64,000 bases of DNA from Lachnoclostridium sp. (GCA_023665475.1 JAMPEB010000004.1:90974-154973), one strand, 5' to 3'. Positions 53,064-62,659 are shown, counted from the first letter of the stretch. Notes: generated from the sequence alone by a model not told the origin. Numbers and translations: made by a program.

Positions 53064-53132
53064 CATAAAAAGGTGATATCGACCGTCAAGAGATGAGTCC
53101 ATAAGGCGGCTGAGAAAAGAAGGATAAGCTAA

Positions 53133-54731
53133 ATGAATGACAGTTTAAAAAAGAAAACTATAATAACCGGGAAGTATTCCCGTAGAAGGCTGTTCTATAC
53201 CTTCTGTTTTCTAATGTTTTGTATTATTGATCAGAGAACGAAAACCGGTTCAGGCAGGGATGGCATTATTGAAACATTCCGGGAAGCCACAGGTATTGTT
53301 TTGGCGTGTATTATTTTTTCCCACTATAAGTGGGCGGATTTTGTAAAGTATAAGTGGGTTTATACGATATGGGGAGTTGTGAGTGTAATAGGCTCGGCAG
53401 TGGTCTTTTTCCGGGGAATGTCCAGCAATCCTTTTCTCAATGACAGGATTGCGATTTTGGCTAATGTAGTAATATGGGGCCCGATTCTGATACATACATT
53501 TATACAAGTGGTATTGGAAAAGCAATATCCTAAGCTGAATAAAAGGATGTTGATTGTCTGGACTATCATGATGGTGTTAATGATGGTGTCCAGAAGTCAT
53601 TATATCTGGCCGTTTTGCTATATGGTCATGTTTGGGTGCTTTTATTTTACCGGGTTTACACAGGAAGAGCAGAGTGATTTATGGCAGGGTTGTCTGGATG
53701 GCATTATTTTATCGTTTCTTTTATTTCAGGGGTTTTGTTGTATGTTCCGCCCATATGATGTGGTAAGATATCAAGGAATTCATAATAACTGTAATTTAAA
53801 TGCAGTTTACTATATGGCTGTATTAGTGGCAGCCTTTACAAAGATTCTTTATGTGACAAGGTGCCATGCTGCCAAGTGGGTAAAAGTGATTTATTGGCTG
53901 TTGGCAGGAGTTGTATTATCTTTTCTTTTTATGACGATTGGAAGAATCGCGTGGATTACGGCGTTTGTTTTGGGACTTGTGTTTCTGGGACTTTTGAATT
54001 TAGTTTTACAGAAAAAGCGGTTTATAAAAAACGGTATGGTTCTGGTACTGTGTGCTGTTTTAATGTTTCCCATAGCCTTTGGAGCAACCAGATATCTTCC
54101 CCCGGTATTTCACCATCCTATCTGGTTCTGGGGAGAGTGGAGTGAAGATAAGGTGCATTCATGGGATGCATGGAATTCAGAAAAATATATTGATTTAGAC
54201 GAGTTTTTGGAGGTGGCTTTGGGACGGGTTGCAGACAGTGTGTATAACCTGTTAGAGCATTCGCCGTTTGCTATCAAGGCGGATGCTGCGGAGCTGCTTC
54301 CGGAGGAAGGCGACCCCAGGGTGGAAGCCGCTATACTGCGGCCGGAGCAGTCACAGGATGATTTTCTGATCAGAGCCACGATTTATCAACATTATTTCAA
54401 GCATTTGAATTGGCGGGGACATCCCTATGAAGAGCAGGGATTCCAATTATTCTGGTATTATTGGATAGGCCATGCCCACAATATTTTCCTGCAGTATGGT
54501 ACGGATTTCGGAATTCCGGTTATGATATTGTTTGCCACTTTAGTTGTGTGGGGAATTGTTGTTTGTTGGAAACGGAGTAAAAAGCAGGCTTGCACAGAGG
54601 ATATGGCGGCATTGTTTTACATTTTGATTCCGGTTGTATTTGGATTGTTTGAATATTCCTGGGGTGTGGGCAGTTTAAGTATTACCATGCTGTTTATTGC
54701 ATGGGGACGGGCAATGCAGAAAGAAACATAG
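53133..54731 (+). CDS. O-antigen ligase-like polytopic protein
   Basis: A 532-residue membrane protein with about 11 hydrophobic segments. A long extracytoplasmic loop (about 325-440) ends in GHAHNIFLQYGTDFG, the conserved histidine motif of the Wzy_C/WaaL family. The loop is rich in acidic residues. In Gram-positives such proteins polymerise or ligate glycans to cell-wall acceptors. A GAAGGA ribosome site precedes ATG. It has its own promoter and is followed by an unrelated AI-2E-family transporter. Confidence 0.85.
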   Translation: MNDSLKKKTIITGKYSRRRLFYTFCFLMFCIIDQRTKTGSGRDGIIETFREATGIVLACIIFSHYKWADFVKYKWVYTIWGVVSVIGSAVVFFRGMSSNPFLNDRIAILANVVIWGPILIHTFIQVVLEKQYPKLNKRMLIVWTIMMVLMMVSRSHYIWPFCYMVMFGCFYFTGFTQEEQSDLWQGCLDGIILSFLLFQGFCCMFRPYDVVRYQGIHNNCNLNAVYYMAVLVAAFTKILYVTRCHAAKWVKVIYWLLAGVVLSFLFMTIGRIAWITAFVLGLVFLGLLNLVLQKKRFIKNGMVLVLCAVLMFPIAFGATRYLPPVFHHPIWFWGEWSEDKVHSWDAWNSEKYIDLDEFLEVALGRVADSVYNLLEHSPFAIKADAAELLPEEGDPRVEAAILRPEQSQDDFLIRATIYQHYFKHLNWRGHPYEEQGFQLFWYYWIGHAHNIFLQYGTDFGIPVMILFATLVVWGIVVCWKRSKKQACTEDMAALFYILIPVVFGLFEYSWGVGSLSITMLFIAWGRAMQKET

Positions 54732-54857
54732 GGATTTTCGTATTATTTTGGGATAATCAACCATACTAATCTGGAAGGGCTCTCAAATGCCCAAGCGGTA
54801 AGGCGTGTCTGGGATATGCGGGCATACTGCGGCGTTAGGCGTGAAAGGCGGGTTGGT

Positions 54858-55922
54858 ATGGTTGAAAAAATAAAGAATAATAAACCGATATTGCTGCTTC
54901 TGATTACAGGGGCAGTTTATCTTTTCCTGCAGTTTATTGCTCCGCTCCTGACTCCGGTATTAGTGGCAATGTTGTTTGTGACTATCTTTGGCCCTACACT
55001 GCAGAAATTAAAGAATAAACTGCATATACACAGGCAGGTGGGGGCTGTCATTTTGATGTTGATTGCGGGAACCGTTGTTATTTTGCTGATGTGGATATTG
55101 TTTTCATGGCTGGTGGGCAGTCTGCCGGAATGGACGGAACAATTGGATATATTAGAGGAGGAAATAGAGTATATTCTTTATGAAATCTGCGAGTCCGTGG
55201 GAAATTTTTTGAACATGGACAGCGTATTTTTGAAAGATACCATTCTTTTGCAGTTCCAAAAAGGAATGGATTATTTTCAGACACAGATGCTTCCGGGTAT
55301 GCTGTCCCAATCTTTGGAATATGTCAAAACAGTAGGGGCAACGGCAGCTTTTCTGGTAACTTTCATTATAGCGGTGGTGCTTTTGGCAAAGGATTATGAC
55401 AGTATTATGAATCAATTATTGGACAGGGAAGAATATCATGTACTGTTGGAGATTATCTGCGGTATGATTCGCTATATTGCCACCTATGTAAAGGCACAGT
55501 TGATTATTATGAGCGCTATCGGAAGTATTGCTGCCCTGACTTTGGGAATCGCCGGAATCCGCCACGGAGCTATTTGGGGAGTTGTGGCGGGGATTCTGGA
55601 TGCGCTGCCCTTTGTAGGTACGGGAATCGTGCTGGTGCCTCTTTGCGTGACACAGCTTTTTAGGGGGCGTTATACCTTGGCGGTGGTGTGCATCATTCTT
55701 TATGTGGCATGTATTTTTTTAAGGGAACTTTTAGAACCCAGGCTGATTGGCAAAAAAATCGGAGTACCGCCTATCGCTGTTTTGATTTCGTTATATGCGG
55801 GAATCCGGCTTTTTGGAATTTGGGGAATCATAAAGGGTCCTTTGGGATTTATTATTATTTATCAGGCATACAAAAGTATTTTGCGGCGAAAGGAACAGAA
55901 ATGGATTGAAACAGAAAAATAA
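54858..55922 (+). CDS. AI-2E family (PerM) transporter
   Basis: A membrane protein of about 354 residues of the AI-2E exporter/PerM family, with about seven membrane segments. N-terminal APLLTPVLVAMLFVTIFGPTLQKL and C-terminal DALPFVGTGIVLVP and EPRLIGKKIGVPPIAVLISLYAG are diagnostic. ATG 54858 (MVEKIKNNKP) gives a normal N-terminus; an in-frame ATG 54816 adds 14 basic residues without a good ribosome site. Substrate is uncertain: family members export autoinducer-2 or exchange ions. Confidence 0.88.
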   Translation: MVEKIKNNKPILLLLITGAVYLFLQFIAPLLTPVLVAMLFVTIFGPTLQKLKNKLHIHRQVGAVILMLIAGTVVILLMWILFSWLVGSLPEWTEQLDILEEEIEYILYEICESVGNFLNMDSVFLKDTILLQFQKGMDYFQTQMLPGMLSQSLEYVKTVGATAAFLVTFIIAVVLLAKDYDSIMNQLLDREEYHVLLEIICGMIRYIATYVKAQLIIMSAIGSIAALTLGIAGIRHGAIWGVVAGILDALPFVGTGIVLVPLCVTQLFRGRYTLAVVCIILYVACIFLRELLEPRLIGKKIGVPPIAVLISLYAGIRLFGIWGIIKGPLGFIIIYQAYKSILRRKEQKWIETEK

Positions 55923-55993
55923 AAATTGCGATTGACGAAAGGATGTCTACAGATTATCATAAAGATATCAGTTTCACCGGAGAGGAAGTTGCT

Positions 55994-57640
55994 ATGAATA
56001 ACCGCAAAGCAAAACGGAAGAAAGAATCCATTCCTAAAATGCTGCAAGGTTTATTGGCGGAGATTTTGGATTGGATTATCTGTATTTATATGTTTCTTAT
56101 TTTGGCAGTAATGCCTTTTTATCATCAGGAGGGATACACTCATATAGGGACGGACAAGTCTTATTTTTTCCGTCAATGCGCCCAGAAAGCTGCCTTTTTG
56201 ATACTGCCGCTTCTTGCGCTGTATCTGGTGGCAACAGGAGTTGTATTTATACAGGAAAAACGAGGAAGTTCTTTTCAAGTTACAACATGGCTGAAAACAC
56301 ATTTTTCCGTTACGGATTGGTTTGCATTGGCATACGGACTAAGTGTGTTGCTGTCCTATGCCTGCTCCGCCTACAAAAAAGAAGCTCTGATAGGAACCCG
56401 GGGCTGGTATATGGGATTGTATCCTCAACTGGCATTCATGGCCGGTTATTTTGTGATATCGAGGATGTGGAAAAAGGAGTACGCGATTCCGCTGTCAGCG
56501 ATTCTGGCGTCGGCAGTTGTATTTTTGCTCGGTATTATAAACTGTTTCGGTATTTATCCTATAGACATGAAGGTAAAAAACAATGCTTTTATTTCCACTA
56601 TCGGAAATGTAAACTGGTACTGCGGATATTTAACGGCGGTGTTTTTCGGAGGTCTTGCGCTTTTTTGGCAAATGAGCAGAAAACAATGGAAATACAGGGT
56701 GCTTCTGGCTGTTTATGTGTTCGTCGGTTTTACCAGTCTGGTGACGCAGGGCAGCAGCAGCGGCATTGTGGCTTTAGTGGCAGTTTTGTTTGTACTGTTT
56801 TGTCTGTCGGCGGAAGATGGCAGATTGATGCGGGCATTTTGGGAAGCGATGCTGCTCTTGTCCGCCGGTGGCCTGATGTGCTGGCTGATTCAAATGTTTG
56901 GATGGGGAAAGCTCAGTGTATGGGCAGGAGGAGAAGGACTGCTTGGACTCTTAAATAACAGCAGTCTTTCCCTAATTATGACGATTATGTCATTATCGCT
57001 GCTTCTGTGTGTTGTTTCCGCCAACCGCAGCAAAAGTTATCCGGCAGCCATATTTGGAAAATGGGCCAAAATTCTGGGCTGTGCAGGCGCAGGACTCTTG
57101 GCGTTGTTTGTAGCGATATTGGTGGTCAATACCTTGACGGAGGGAAAAATTTCCAATGTGCTGGGACTGCCGCCGGATAATCCGCTGACATTTACTCCTG
57201 CATGGGGAAGCAATAGGGGCGCTACATGGCGGGTAGGGATAAGGTGTTTTTTGCAGCAGGATTTTTTACATAAATTAGTGGGAGCAGGACCGGATTGTAT
57301 GTCGGCATTTTTGTATAACGGTGCAAGTAAAGAGCTGACTGGGTGGGTGGAAAACTGGTTTGTGGGCAGCAGGCTTACCAATGCGCATAATGAGTGGCTG
57401 ACGATTCTGATAAATGAGGGAGTCTTGGGATGTATCTGTTATGTGGGTATGATGTGCAGCGCCATTTGGCGCTTTCTGAAAGACAGGAAAAGAAGTATAG
57501 TGGCAGGAGCCTGCGGTTTTTGCGTACTGGCGTATACGGTGAACAATCTGTTCAGTTTCCAACAGTCCATGAATGCCGCAACGATATTTATCATTATGGG
57601 GATGGGAGAGAATTTCTTACGGGAAAACAGAAAAAGATAA
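55994..57640 (+). CDS. O-antigen ligase-like protein (second)
   Basis: A 548-residue polytopic membrane protein of the O-antigen ligase/polymerase family. The periplasmic-type loop carries NAHNEWLTILINEGVLG near residue 465, the Wzy_C motif. The N-terminus is basic (NNRKAKRKKES). ATG 55994 has GGAGAGG eight bases upstream; an in-frame ATG 55943 lacks spacing. It differs from the ligase-like protein at 53133, so the locus has two. It ends 3 bases before the convergent tRNA-Pro. Confidence 0.87.
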   Translation: MNNRKAKRKKESIPKMLQGLLAEILDWIICIYMFLILAVMPFYHQEGYTHIGTDKSYFFRQCAQKAAFLILPLLALYLVATGVVFIQEKRGSSFQVTTWLKTHFSVTDWFALAYGLSVLLSYACSAYKKEALIGTRGWYMGLYPQLAFMAGYFVISRMWKKEYAIPLSAILASAVVFLLGIINCFGIYPIDMKVKNNAFISTIGNVNWYCGYLTAVFFGGLALFWQMSRKQWKYRVLLAVYVFVGFTSLVTQGSSSGIVALVAVLFVLFCLSAEDGRLMRAFWEAMLLLSAGGLMCWLIQMFGWGKLSVWAGGEGLLGLLNNSSLSLIMTIMSLSLLLCVVSANRSKSYPAAIFGKWAKILGCAGAGLLALFVAILVVNTLTEGKISNVLGLPPDNPLTFTPAWGSNRGATWRVGIRCFLQQDFLHKLVGAGPDCMSAFLYNGASKELTGWVENWFVGSRLTNAHNEWLTILINEGVLGCICYVGMMCSAIWRFLKDRKRSIVAGACGFCVLAYTVNNLFSFQQSMNAATIFIIMGMGENFLRENRKR

Positions 57641-57642
57641 AA

Positions 57643-57716
<74 letters not shown>

Positions 57717-57782
57717 CTTTCCACTATAAAATAATAAATAAAAAAGGCGAGATTGTCAAGTAAAAACCGCAAAATTACCTAA

Positions 57783-58985
57783 CTATTTGAAAGCCGGTGA
57801 AATTTCATCTAAACGGACCGTATCCTTTTGAATCTGCCGGATGAAAAGATAAGTGTATGTAAGATAAGCAGCAGTATATAGCACGGACAATGCTACGAGA
57901 TTATAATCCGTATGGAACAGGTAACAGGAATAAGTGATGATTCCCGATACAAATGCAGGAAGAATCGCCACGGTATATCTGTGCTCAAAAAACAGCACAA
58001 GAAGCAGAAGGATATCCAGCAGATATCCATACCTTTCGTGCATTTCCGGCAGGAACAGTACACAGGTCCAAACACTCCATGCCGCCATTAAAATAAAATA
58101 TTTAGTGCGATACAGGGGAATTTTCTTTTGCATAAAATATAATAAAGAGATGCCAAAAAGGGCTATGATCATCAAAAATATCACGCTGGAAACCGCTTCA
58201 TAGGTTTCCCACTCATTTCCGAAGAACACCAGAAAGCTGGGAAAGTTTTTGTATAATTCTGTCCAGCTTCCTTTCTGGTCGGCATAAATCCGAAACGGCG
58301 CCAGAAGAGAATGTCTGCCCAACACACCGGGCAGGGACATCATGTAGAATGCGGCAACGGAAATCAGGTAGTGCAAGATACTATAACGCTTTTCCAGAAC
58401 ATAATAAATTAAGAGAAAGGGAAGGATAAACATTGCCTGTAATTTAAACGCAACAGCGATTCCCAACATTGCAAAGGCGGTTTTCATTCTATTCCGCAAT
58501 AATAGATAGAGCGTGAGCATAACAAAAAAAGTATAAATAGCATCACATTGTCCCCAAAAAGAAGAATTCAACAATACAGTCGGCAAAAAGAGAACCGTTC
58601 CGTAAGCAATCGCTGAAAGCGCAGGGTTCTTTTTCCCGTTCAGCTCATAAACCACCAGCCCTGTCACGGCAGCCAATAAAAAATCAAACAGCATGGACAA
58701 ACCTTTATAGAGAAAAATAGGATTCACATTCTTCACATAAGTCATAAGGGCAATACAGAACTGATAGGTAATATTGTAGTTCCCCACTTGCTGTTTTAAC
58801 ATACTCAGACCGCCGCCCTCTTTGATTTCCTGATACCAGGGCAGCAAATAGAATTCCATATCTGCAGAAAGAAACCCTCTGACCTGAAATCGCACCAACG
58901 CAGCCAGAAAGGTGATAATGACCAAGAAAAAGAGCGTCTTATGTTTCATGATAAAATCTAAAATCTTTTGTTCCACACGGCTCAT
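57783..58985 (-). CDS. GT-C-like membrane glycosyltransferase
   Basis: A 400-residue protein with about ten membrane segments. NSSFWGQCDAIYTFFVML, KLQAMFILPFLLIYY and LPEMHERYGYL are typical of GT-C lipid-linked-sugar transferases (mannosyltransferase-like, GT39/GT87 neighbourhood). An early D-M-E motif (LSADMEFYLLPW) could be the catalytic acid. GGAGGAAGG precedes ATG 58985. It is isolated between tRNA-Pro and rubrerythrin and divergent from the latter. Confidence 0.8.
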   Translation of the reverse strand: MSRVEQKILDFIMKHKTLFFLVIITFLAALVRFQVRGFLSADMEFYLLPWYQEIKEGGGLSMLKQQVGNYNITYQFCIALMTYVKNVNPIFLYKGLSMLFDFLLAAVTGLVVYELNGKKNPALSAIAYGTVLFLPTVLLNSSFWGQCDAIYTFFVMLTLYLLLRNRMKTAFAMLGIAVAFKLQAMFILPFLLIYYVLEKRYSILHYLISVAAFYMMSLPGVLGRHSLLAPFRIYADQKGSWTELYKNFPSFLVFFGNEWETYEAVSSVIFLMIIALFGISLLYFMQKKIPLYRTKYFILMAAWSVWTCVLFLPEMHERYGYLLDILLLLVLFFEHRYTVAILPAFVSGIITYSCYLFHTDYNLVALSVLYTAAYLTYTYLFIRQIQKDTVRLDEISPAFK

Positions 58986-59073
58986 AGCCTTCCTCCGAAC
59001 GGTTAAACCAAATCAATAAATAAAGTTTACAATAAAAAGATAGGGAAAGCAAGTCCGCTTTCCGCAAAACAGC

Positions 59074-59102
59074 TTGACTATTCAAAAATTATGCATTATA
59101 TT
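59074..59102 (+). promoter_or_regulatory. promoter of rubrerythrin
   Basis: TTGACT (59074-59079), a 17-base spacer and TATATT (59097-59102). AT-rich palindromic sequence follows (TTTACAATAATTCTATC), but no full PerR box can be claimed. Confidence 0.6.
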
Positions 59103-59154
59103 TACAATAATTCTATCTTTATAATATATTACAGAGGAAAAGGAGAACGAGAAA

Positions 59155-59691
59155 ATGAACAAGTATGCAGGAACACAGACCGAGAAAAATCTGGAGGCGG
59201 CATTCGCGGGAGAATCACAGGCCAGAAATAAGTACACTTATTTTTCTTCCGTTGCGAAAAAAGAAGGGTATGAACAGATTGCCGCTATCTTTTTAAAGAC
59301 GGCGGACAATGAAAAAGAGCATGCGAAAATGTGGTTCAAGGAGTTGAACGGAATAGGAGATACCAAAGCAAATCTGGCGGCGGCAGCAGACGGCGAAAAT
59401 TATGAGTGGACGGATATGTATGAGGATTTCGCAAAGACCGCAGAAGCGGAAGGATTTCCGGAGCTGGCTGAAAAGTTCCGTCTGGTTGGGGCGATTGAAA
59501 AGCATCACGAGGAAAGATACCGCGCGCTTTTGAAGAATGTGGAAATGGCGGAAGTGTTTAGTAAGAGCGAAGTAAAGGTATGGGAATGCCGCAACTGCGG
59601 ACATATTGTAGTGGGCACTAAGGCGCCGGAGGTATGTCCTACATGCAACCATCCCCAGAGCTATTTTGAGGTAACAGCAGACAATTATTAA
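59155..59691 (+). CDS. rbr: rubrerythrin
   Basis: A 178-residue non-haem iron peroxidase that protects anaerobes from hydrogen peroxide. The ferritin-like diiron domain has [25 protein letters not shown] and EKHHEERY. The C-terminal rubredoxin domain (about 142-175) has CxxC pairs WECRNCG and VCPTCNHP. Length is typical (about 180-195). Strong AAGGAG site and promoter upstream. Supports an anaerobic host. Confidence 0.97.
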   Translation: MNKYAGTQTEKNLEAAFAGESQARNKYTYFSSVAKKEGYEQIAAIFLKTADNEKEHAKMWFKELNGIGDTKANLAAAADGENYEWTDMYEDFAKTAEAEGFPELAEKFRLVGAIEKHHEERYRALLKNVEMAEVFSKSEVKVWECRNCGHIVVGTKAPEVCPTCNHPQSYFEVTADNY

Positions 59692-59723
59692 TCATAGATT
59701 TTTGAGTTGCACGGAGATGGACG

Positions 59724-60950
59724 ATGGCTGTGGAGAGGAATACTGACGGGCGGACCGCTGCCGTAATCCTGAAAAAAGGCGGCGGGCGCACGGTAAAAGC
59801 AGGCGGAATGTGGATTTATGACAATGAAATAGAGCGCACGGAAGGAAGCTTTGAGGGTGGCGATATTGTGGAGGTTCATGATTTTGACGGATATTTCATG
59901 GGCTATGGATACTGTAACCCGAAATCCAAGATTACCGTGAGAATGCTCTCCCGGAAAAAGGATACCGTTATTAATGAGGCATTTTTTGAAAAACGGGTAC
60001 GGGATGCATGGAATTACCGAAAGGAAACCATTGATACCTCCAGCTGCAGGCTGATTTTCGGAGAGGCGGATTTTCTGCCGGGTATTGTCATTGATAAATT
60101 TTCCGATGTGTTGGTGGTGGAGTCTCTTGCCCTCGGAATTGACAGATGGAAGACCGTCATTGTGGAAGCGGCGAAAAAAGTTCTGGCAAAGGACGGTATT
60201 GTGATTCGGGGCGTGTATGAAAGAAGTGACGCCAAGGTCAGAGAGCAGGAAGGCATGGAGCGTTATAAGGGCTTTCTTGGCGAAGCGTTTGACACAAAGG
60301 TTGAGATTCTGGAAAACGGCGTAAAATATATTGTTGATGTGGAGGATGGGCAGAAAACGGGATTTTTTCTGGATCAGAAGAATAACCGTGCCGCCATCCA
60401 CCCTTTCTGTAAAGGAAAAAAGGTGTTGGACTGCTTTACCCATACCGGATCTTTTGCGTTAAACGCAGGAATTGCAGGGGCAAAGAGCGTGCTTGGGGTG
60501 GACGCTTCCGAGCTTGCCGTGGGTCAGGCAAGGGAAAACGCGAAACGAAATCACTTGGAGGACAGAGTCCGTTTTGAGTGCGCGGATGTGTTTGAACTGT
60601 TGCCCCGGCTGGAGCGGGAAGGGGAAAGCTTTGATGTGGTGATTCTGGACCCGCCCGCTTTCACCAAATCCAAAAACTCCGTAAAAAATGCGGTGAAGGG
60701 CTACCGTGAAATCAATGTGAGGGGACTTAAGCTGGTGAGGGACGGCGGTTATCTGGTGACTTGTTCCTGCTCCCACTTTATGGAGCCGGAGCTTTTTGCC
60801 AAGACGATTCGGGAAGCGGCAGCCGGCGTTCATAAAAGGCTGCGACAGGTGGAATTCCGCACGCAGGCATGTGACCACCCGATTCTCTGGGCTGCGGACC
60901 AGAGCTATTATTTGAAGTTTTATATTTTTCAGGTGTGCAGCGAACACTGA
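59724..60950 (+). CDS. RlmI-like 23S rRNA methyltransferase
   Basis: A 408-residue class I rRNA m5C methyltransferase like RlmI (C1962 of 23S). It has an N-terminal PUA domain (about 10-85, RTVKAGGMWIYDNEI), a central DGQKTGFFLDQKNNR, SAM-binding VLDCFTHTGSFAL, motif IV ILDPPAFTKSKN and TCSCSHF with catalytic Cys. ATG 59724 follows GGAG. It lies 32 bases after rubrerythrin. Confidence 0.93.
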   Translation: MAVERNTDGRTAAVILKKGGGRTVKAGGMWIYDNEIERTEGSFEGGDIVEVHDFDGYFMGYGYCNPKSKITVRMLSRKKDTVINEAFFEKRVRDAWNYRKETIDTSSCRLIFGEADFLPGIVIDKFSDVLVVESLALGIDRWKTVIVEAAKKVLAKDGIVIRGVYERSDAKVREQEGMERYKGFLGEAFDTKVEILENGVKYIVDVEDGQKTGFFLDQKNNRAAIHPFCKGKKVLDCFTHTGSFALNAGIAGAKSVLGVDASELAVGQARENAKRNHLEDRVRFECADVFELLPRLEREGESFDVVILDPPAFTKSKNSVKNAVKGYREINVRGLKLVRDGGYLVTCSCSHFMEPELFAKTIREAAAGVHKRLRQVEFRTQACDHPILWAADQSYYLKFYIFQVCSEH

Positions 60951-61019
60951 GGCGTTCGCCGGAACGGTAGGTCTGAAAAGTGTTAGAAATGCCGGATTTA
61001 TGGGGAACAGAGGGATTTT

Positions 61020-61208
61020 TTATTGTTTGGAGTTTTCTTCATGAGTATCCATATTTTCAAGAGCATATTCACAAGCTTGTAAGACAAAACTCGAAAATGT
61101 TACCTCTTGATTTTTTATGGCTTCTTCGATTTTATCAATCAAAAATACAGGGAAACGGATGGTCTTATTTTCTGTTTCCTTTTTGTTTGGTTTTAACTGG
61201 AAAGACAT
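61020..61208 (-). CDS. small ribbon-helix-helix-like protein
   Basis: A 62-residue protein. KTIRFPVFLIDKIEEAIKNQ gives a beta strand followed by helix, then a second helix FSSFVLQACEYALENM, as in RHH (CopG/Arc-type) DNA-binding proteins. AAGGAGG lies seven bases before ATG 61208. It is divergent from the zinc-ribbon operon, with the perfect 7-bp inverted repeat GCATTGC/GCAATGC between them, a plausible operator. An overlapping plus-strand frame here is not convincing. Confidence 0.8.
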   Translation of the reverse strand: MSFQLKPNKKETENKTIRFPVFLIDKIEEAIKNQEVTFSSFVLQACEYALENMDTHEENSKQ

Positions 61209-61259
61209 TTCGGATACCTCCTTATAAACTTATAATAGTGCAAAATAAACCCAAAATAA

Positions 61260-61315
61260 GCATTGCAAAATGCAATGCAAAAAATATTGCACAAAGAAAG
61301 AATCTGAGATATAAT
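61260..61315 (+). promoter_or_regulatory. operator-like inverted repeat and promoter of zinc-ribbon operon
   Basis: GCATTGC (61260-61266), spacer AAAAT, GCAATGC (61272-61278) is a perfect 7-bp inverted repeat. It abuts TTGCAC (61287-61292), 17 bases, TATAAT (61310-61315), reading rightward. The repeat may bind the divergent RHH protein. Confidence 0.5.
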
Positions 61316-61351
61316 ATCTTTGTAGTTAAAAGATAACAACGCAAACAAGGC

Positions 61352-61441
61352 GGAACGATATGCCCCACATGTAGAAAATATGTGCCGGAGGGATTGAAGT
61401 TTTGTGCGAATTGCGGAATGATGACACTATCAATAATATGA
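61352..61441 (+). pseudogene. zinc-ribbon fragment
   Basis: In frame from 61352 the translation is GTICPTCRKYVPEGLKFCANCG followed by a short tail and TGA: two CxxC knuckles of a zinc-ribbon like that of the next gene. No ATG, GTG or TTG start with a ribosome site precedes it, and a TAA lies just upstream. It is a relic or duplicated piece of the next gene's N-terminus. Confidence 0.45.
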
Positions 61442-61455
61442 GGGAGGGATAAGAA

Positions 61456-62094
61456 ATGTTTTGTGGAAATTGCGGAGCAAAGTTAGAGGAGAATGCAACA
61501 TTTTGTCCTCAGTGTGGACGAGCTGTTGTGGAAAAGAGTGAAAGTCCCAATAATACGGGAGCAAGCAATCAATTGTTTGTTTCCCCGGATGAGACATTGA
61601 TCGCGACACTGGGAAATGGCTTTGCGGAAAACATTTTATATAAAAAAATTAAAAGCTGCAAGGCATTATTAACAGATAAACGGGTTTATTTTCAGGGGAT
61701 TTTTTATAGTGGGGCTGGAAAGGCTCTTTCAACCCAAAAAGAGGAAATGATTGTGGATTTAGAGGATATTACTGGCACAAAATTCCGTTATAGTGCTTTC
61801 TTTTGGAAGAAAATCATTATTAGCATATTAATACCAATTATTTTAGCAGTTTTGTATTTTGTCATGGGTTTAGAATGGTTTTTTCCCACCGACAATGCAC
61901 CTAAGTTGTTGTTTTTAGAAATATTTTCTGTTATTTATGCGGTTTTAACATACCTGAAAGGGCGTATTACATATTTTGCAATAGAATACGCTGGGGGAAG
62001 CATCTGTTTTAATGCAACTATAGTTGGTCTTGCTGATGTAAGGGATTTTCAGAAGCAGATGCGGCGTGCGAAAGATGCATTAAGGGGAAAATAG
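61456..62094 (+). CDS. zinc-ribbon membrane protein with PH-like domain
   Basis: A 212-residue protein with an N-terminal zinc ribbon (MFCGNCGAKL ... TFCPQCGRA, Cys at 3,6,17,20), a beta-rich bacterial PH-like region (about 40-105, SCKALLTDKRVYFQG) and two membrane segments (about 115-137, 155-172), then more PH-like sequence. Function unknown; similar proteins occur as general membrane-associated sensors. GGGAGGG precedes ATG. Same-strand partner follows after one base. Confidence 0.8.
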   Translation: MFCGNCGAKLEENATFCPQCGRAVVEKSESPNNTGASNQLFVSPDETLIATLGNGFAENILYKKIKSCKALLTDKRVYFQGIFYSGAGKALSTQKEEMIVDLEDITGTKFRYSAFFWKKIIISILIPIILAVLYFVMGLEWFFPTDNAPKLLFLEIFSVIYAVLTYLKGRITYFAIEYAGGSICFNATIVGLADVRDFQKQMRRAKDALRGK

Positions 62095-62095
62095 G

Positions 62096-62641
62096 ATGAC
62101 AGGTGGCAGTGAAAATAACCCGCTGTATCAATTAACGGCAAATAATAATCGGAAGTATTGTATTACAGTAAGCAGAAAAGACATTTGGTTTGAGGGAGAT
62201 TTCTGGTATTTAAAAGAAAAAGAATTTGTGAAATGTTCCACGAAAAAAGAGGTGGCGCTACCTCAGAACTTTTTGGGAATGGGTTATCTGACGAAACGCT
62301 CCTATAAGAAGACTCTGTTTTTGGTCTTTGCCGGGACGGTATTGGAAGCCATAAAGCTGATAATAGATAAGCTGACGGAGTGGATAGATAAAGCTAATGA
62401 TTATCTGCAATGGATTGACAGTTCAATCAATCTGCCGGAGTGGATGAATATTGCCATGAATATTATAGCGGTTATCTGTATTTTGACAGGAGTTGCCCTG
62501 TTCTTTTCCAAGAAAAAAATGATTGAGATTTCTTTCATTGATAAGCGGCTTTGTGTCCCCAAAAAAAGCATGACAAAACAGGAATACAATGCCCTGTATC
62601 AAAGTATTGCAGGCATTAAACAAAGCGGTTTCGGAAGGTAA
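62096..62641 (+). CDS. hypothetical membrane protein, partner of zinc-ribbon gene
   Basis: A 181-residue protein with two hydrophobic segments (about 76-92 and 118-140) separated by an amphipathic loop, and short PH-like beta regions at each end (CITVSRKDIWFEGDFWYL, IEISFIDKRLCVPKK). The layout parallels its upstream neighbour without the zinc ribbon. They are adjacent with a one-base gap. The stop lies inside the terminator hairpin. Function unknown. Confidence 0.75.
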   Translation: MTGGSENNPLYQLTANNNRKYCITVSRKDIWFEGDFWYLKEKEFVKCSTKKEVALPQNFLGMGYLTKRSYKKTLFLVFAGTVLEAIKLIIDKLTEWIDKANDYLQWIDSSINLPEWMNIAMNIIAVICILTGVALFFSKKKMIEISFIDKRLCVPKKSMTKQEYNALYQSIAGIKQSGFGR

Positions 62642-62659
62642 CTTCCGGAGCCGCTTTTT
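62624..62659 (+). terminator. intrinsic terminator overlapping the gene end
   Basis: AGCGG ... CGGAAG, loop GTAA, CTTCCG ... CCGCT followed by TTTTT. The stem begins inside the last codons of the preceding gene, an economical and strong terminator. Confidence 0.85.

Noticed and set aside
53063-53132. Riboswitch in the leader of the ligase gene
   Set aside because: The 70-base leader is too short and shows no aptamer core I recognise.
56071-56958. Long alternate frame within the second O-antigen-ligase-like gene
   Set aside because: It lies in another frame of a well-supported membrane protein and has no domain-like sequence.
59074-59150. PerR box upstream of rubrerythrin
   Set aside because: The sequence is AT-rich and partly palindromic but does not match the 15-base PerR consensus closely enough.
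60980-61336. 118-codon plus-strand frame after the RlmI-like gene
   Set aside because: The opposite strand carries the better candidate, an RHH-like protein with a strong ribosome site.
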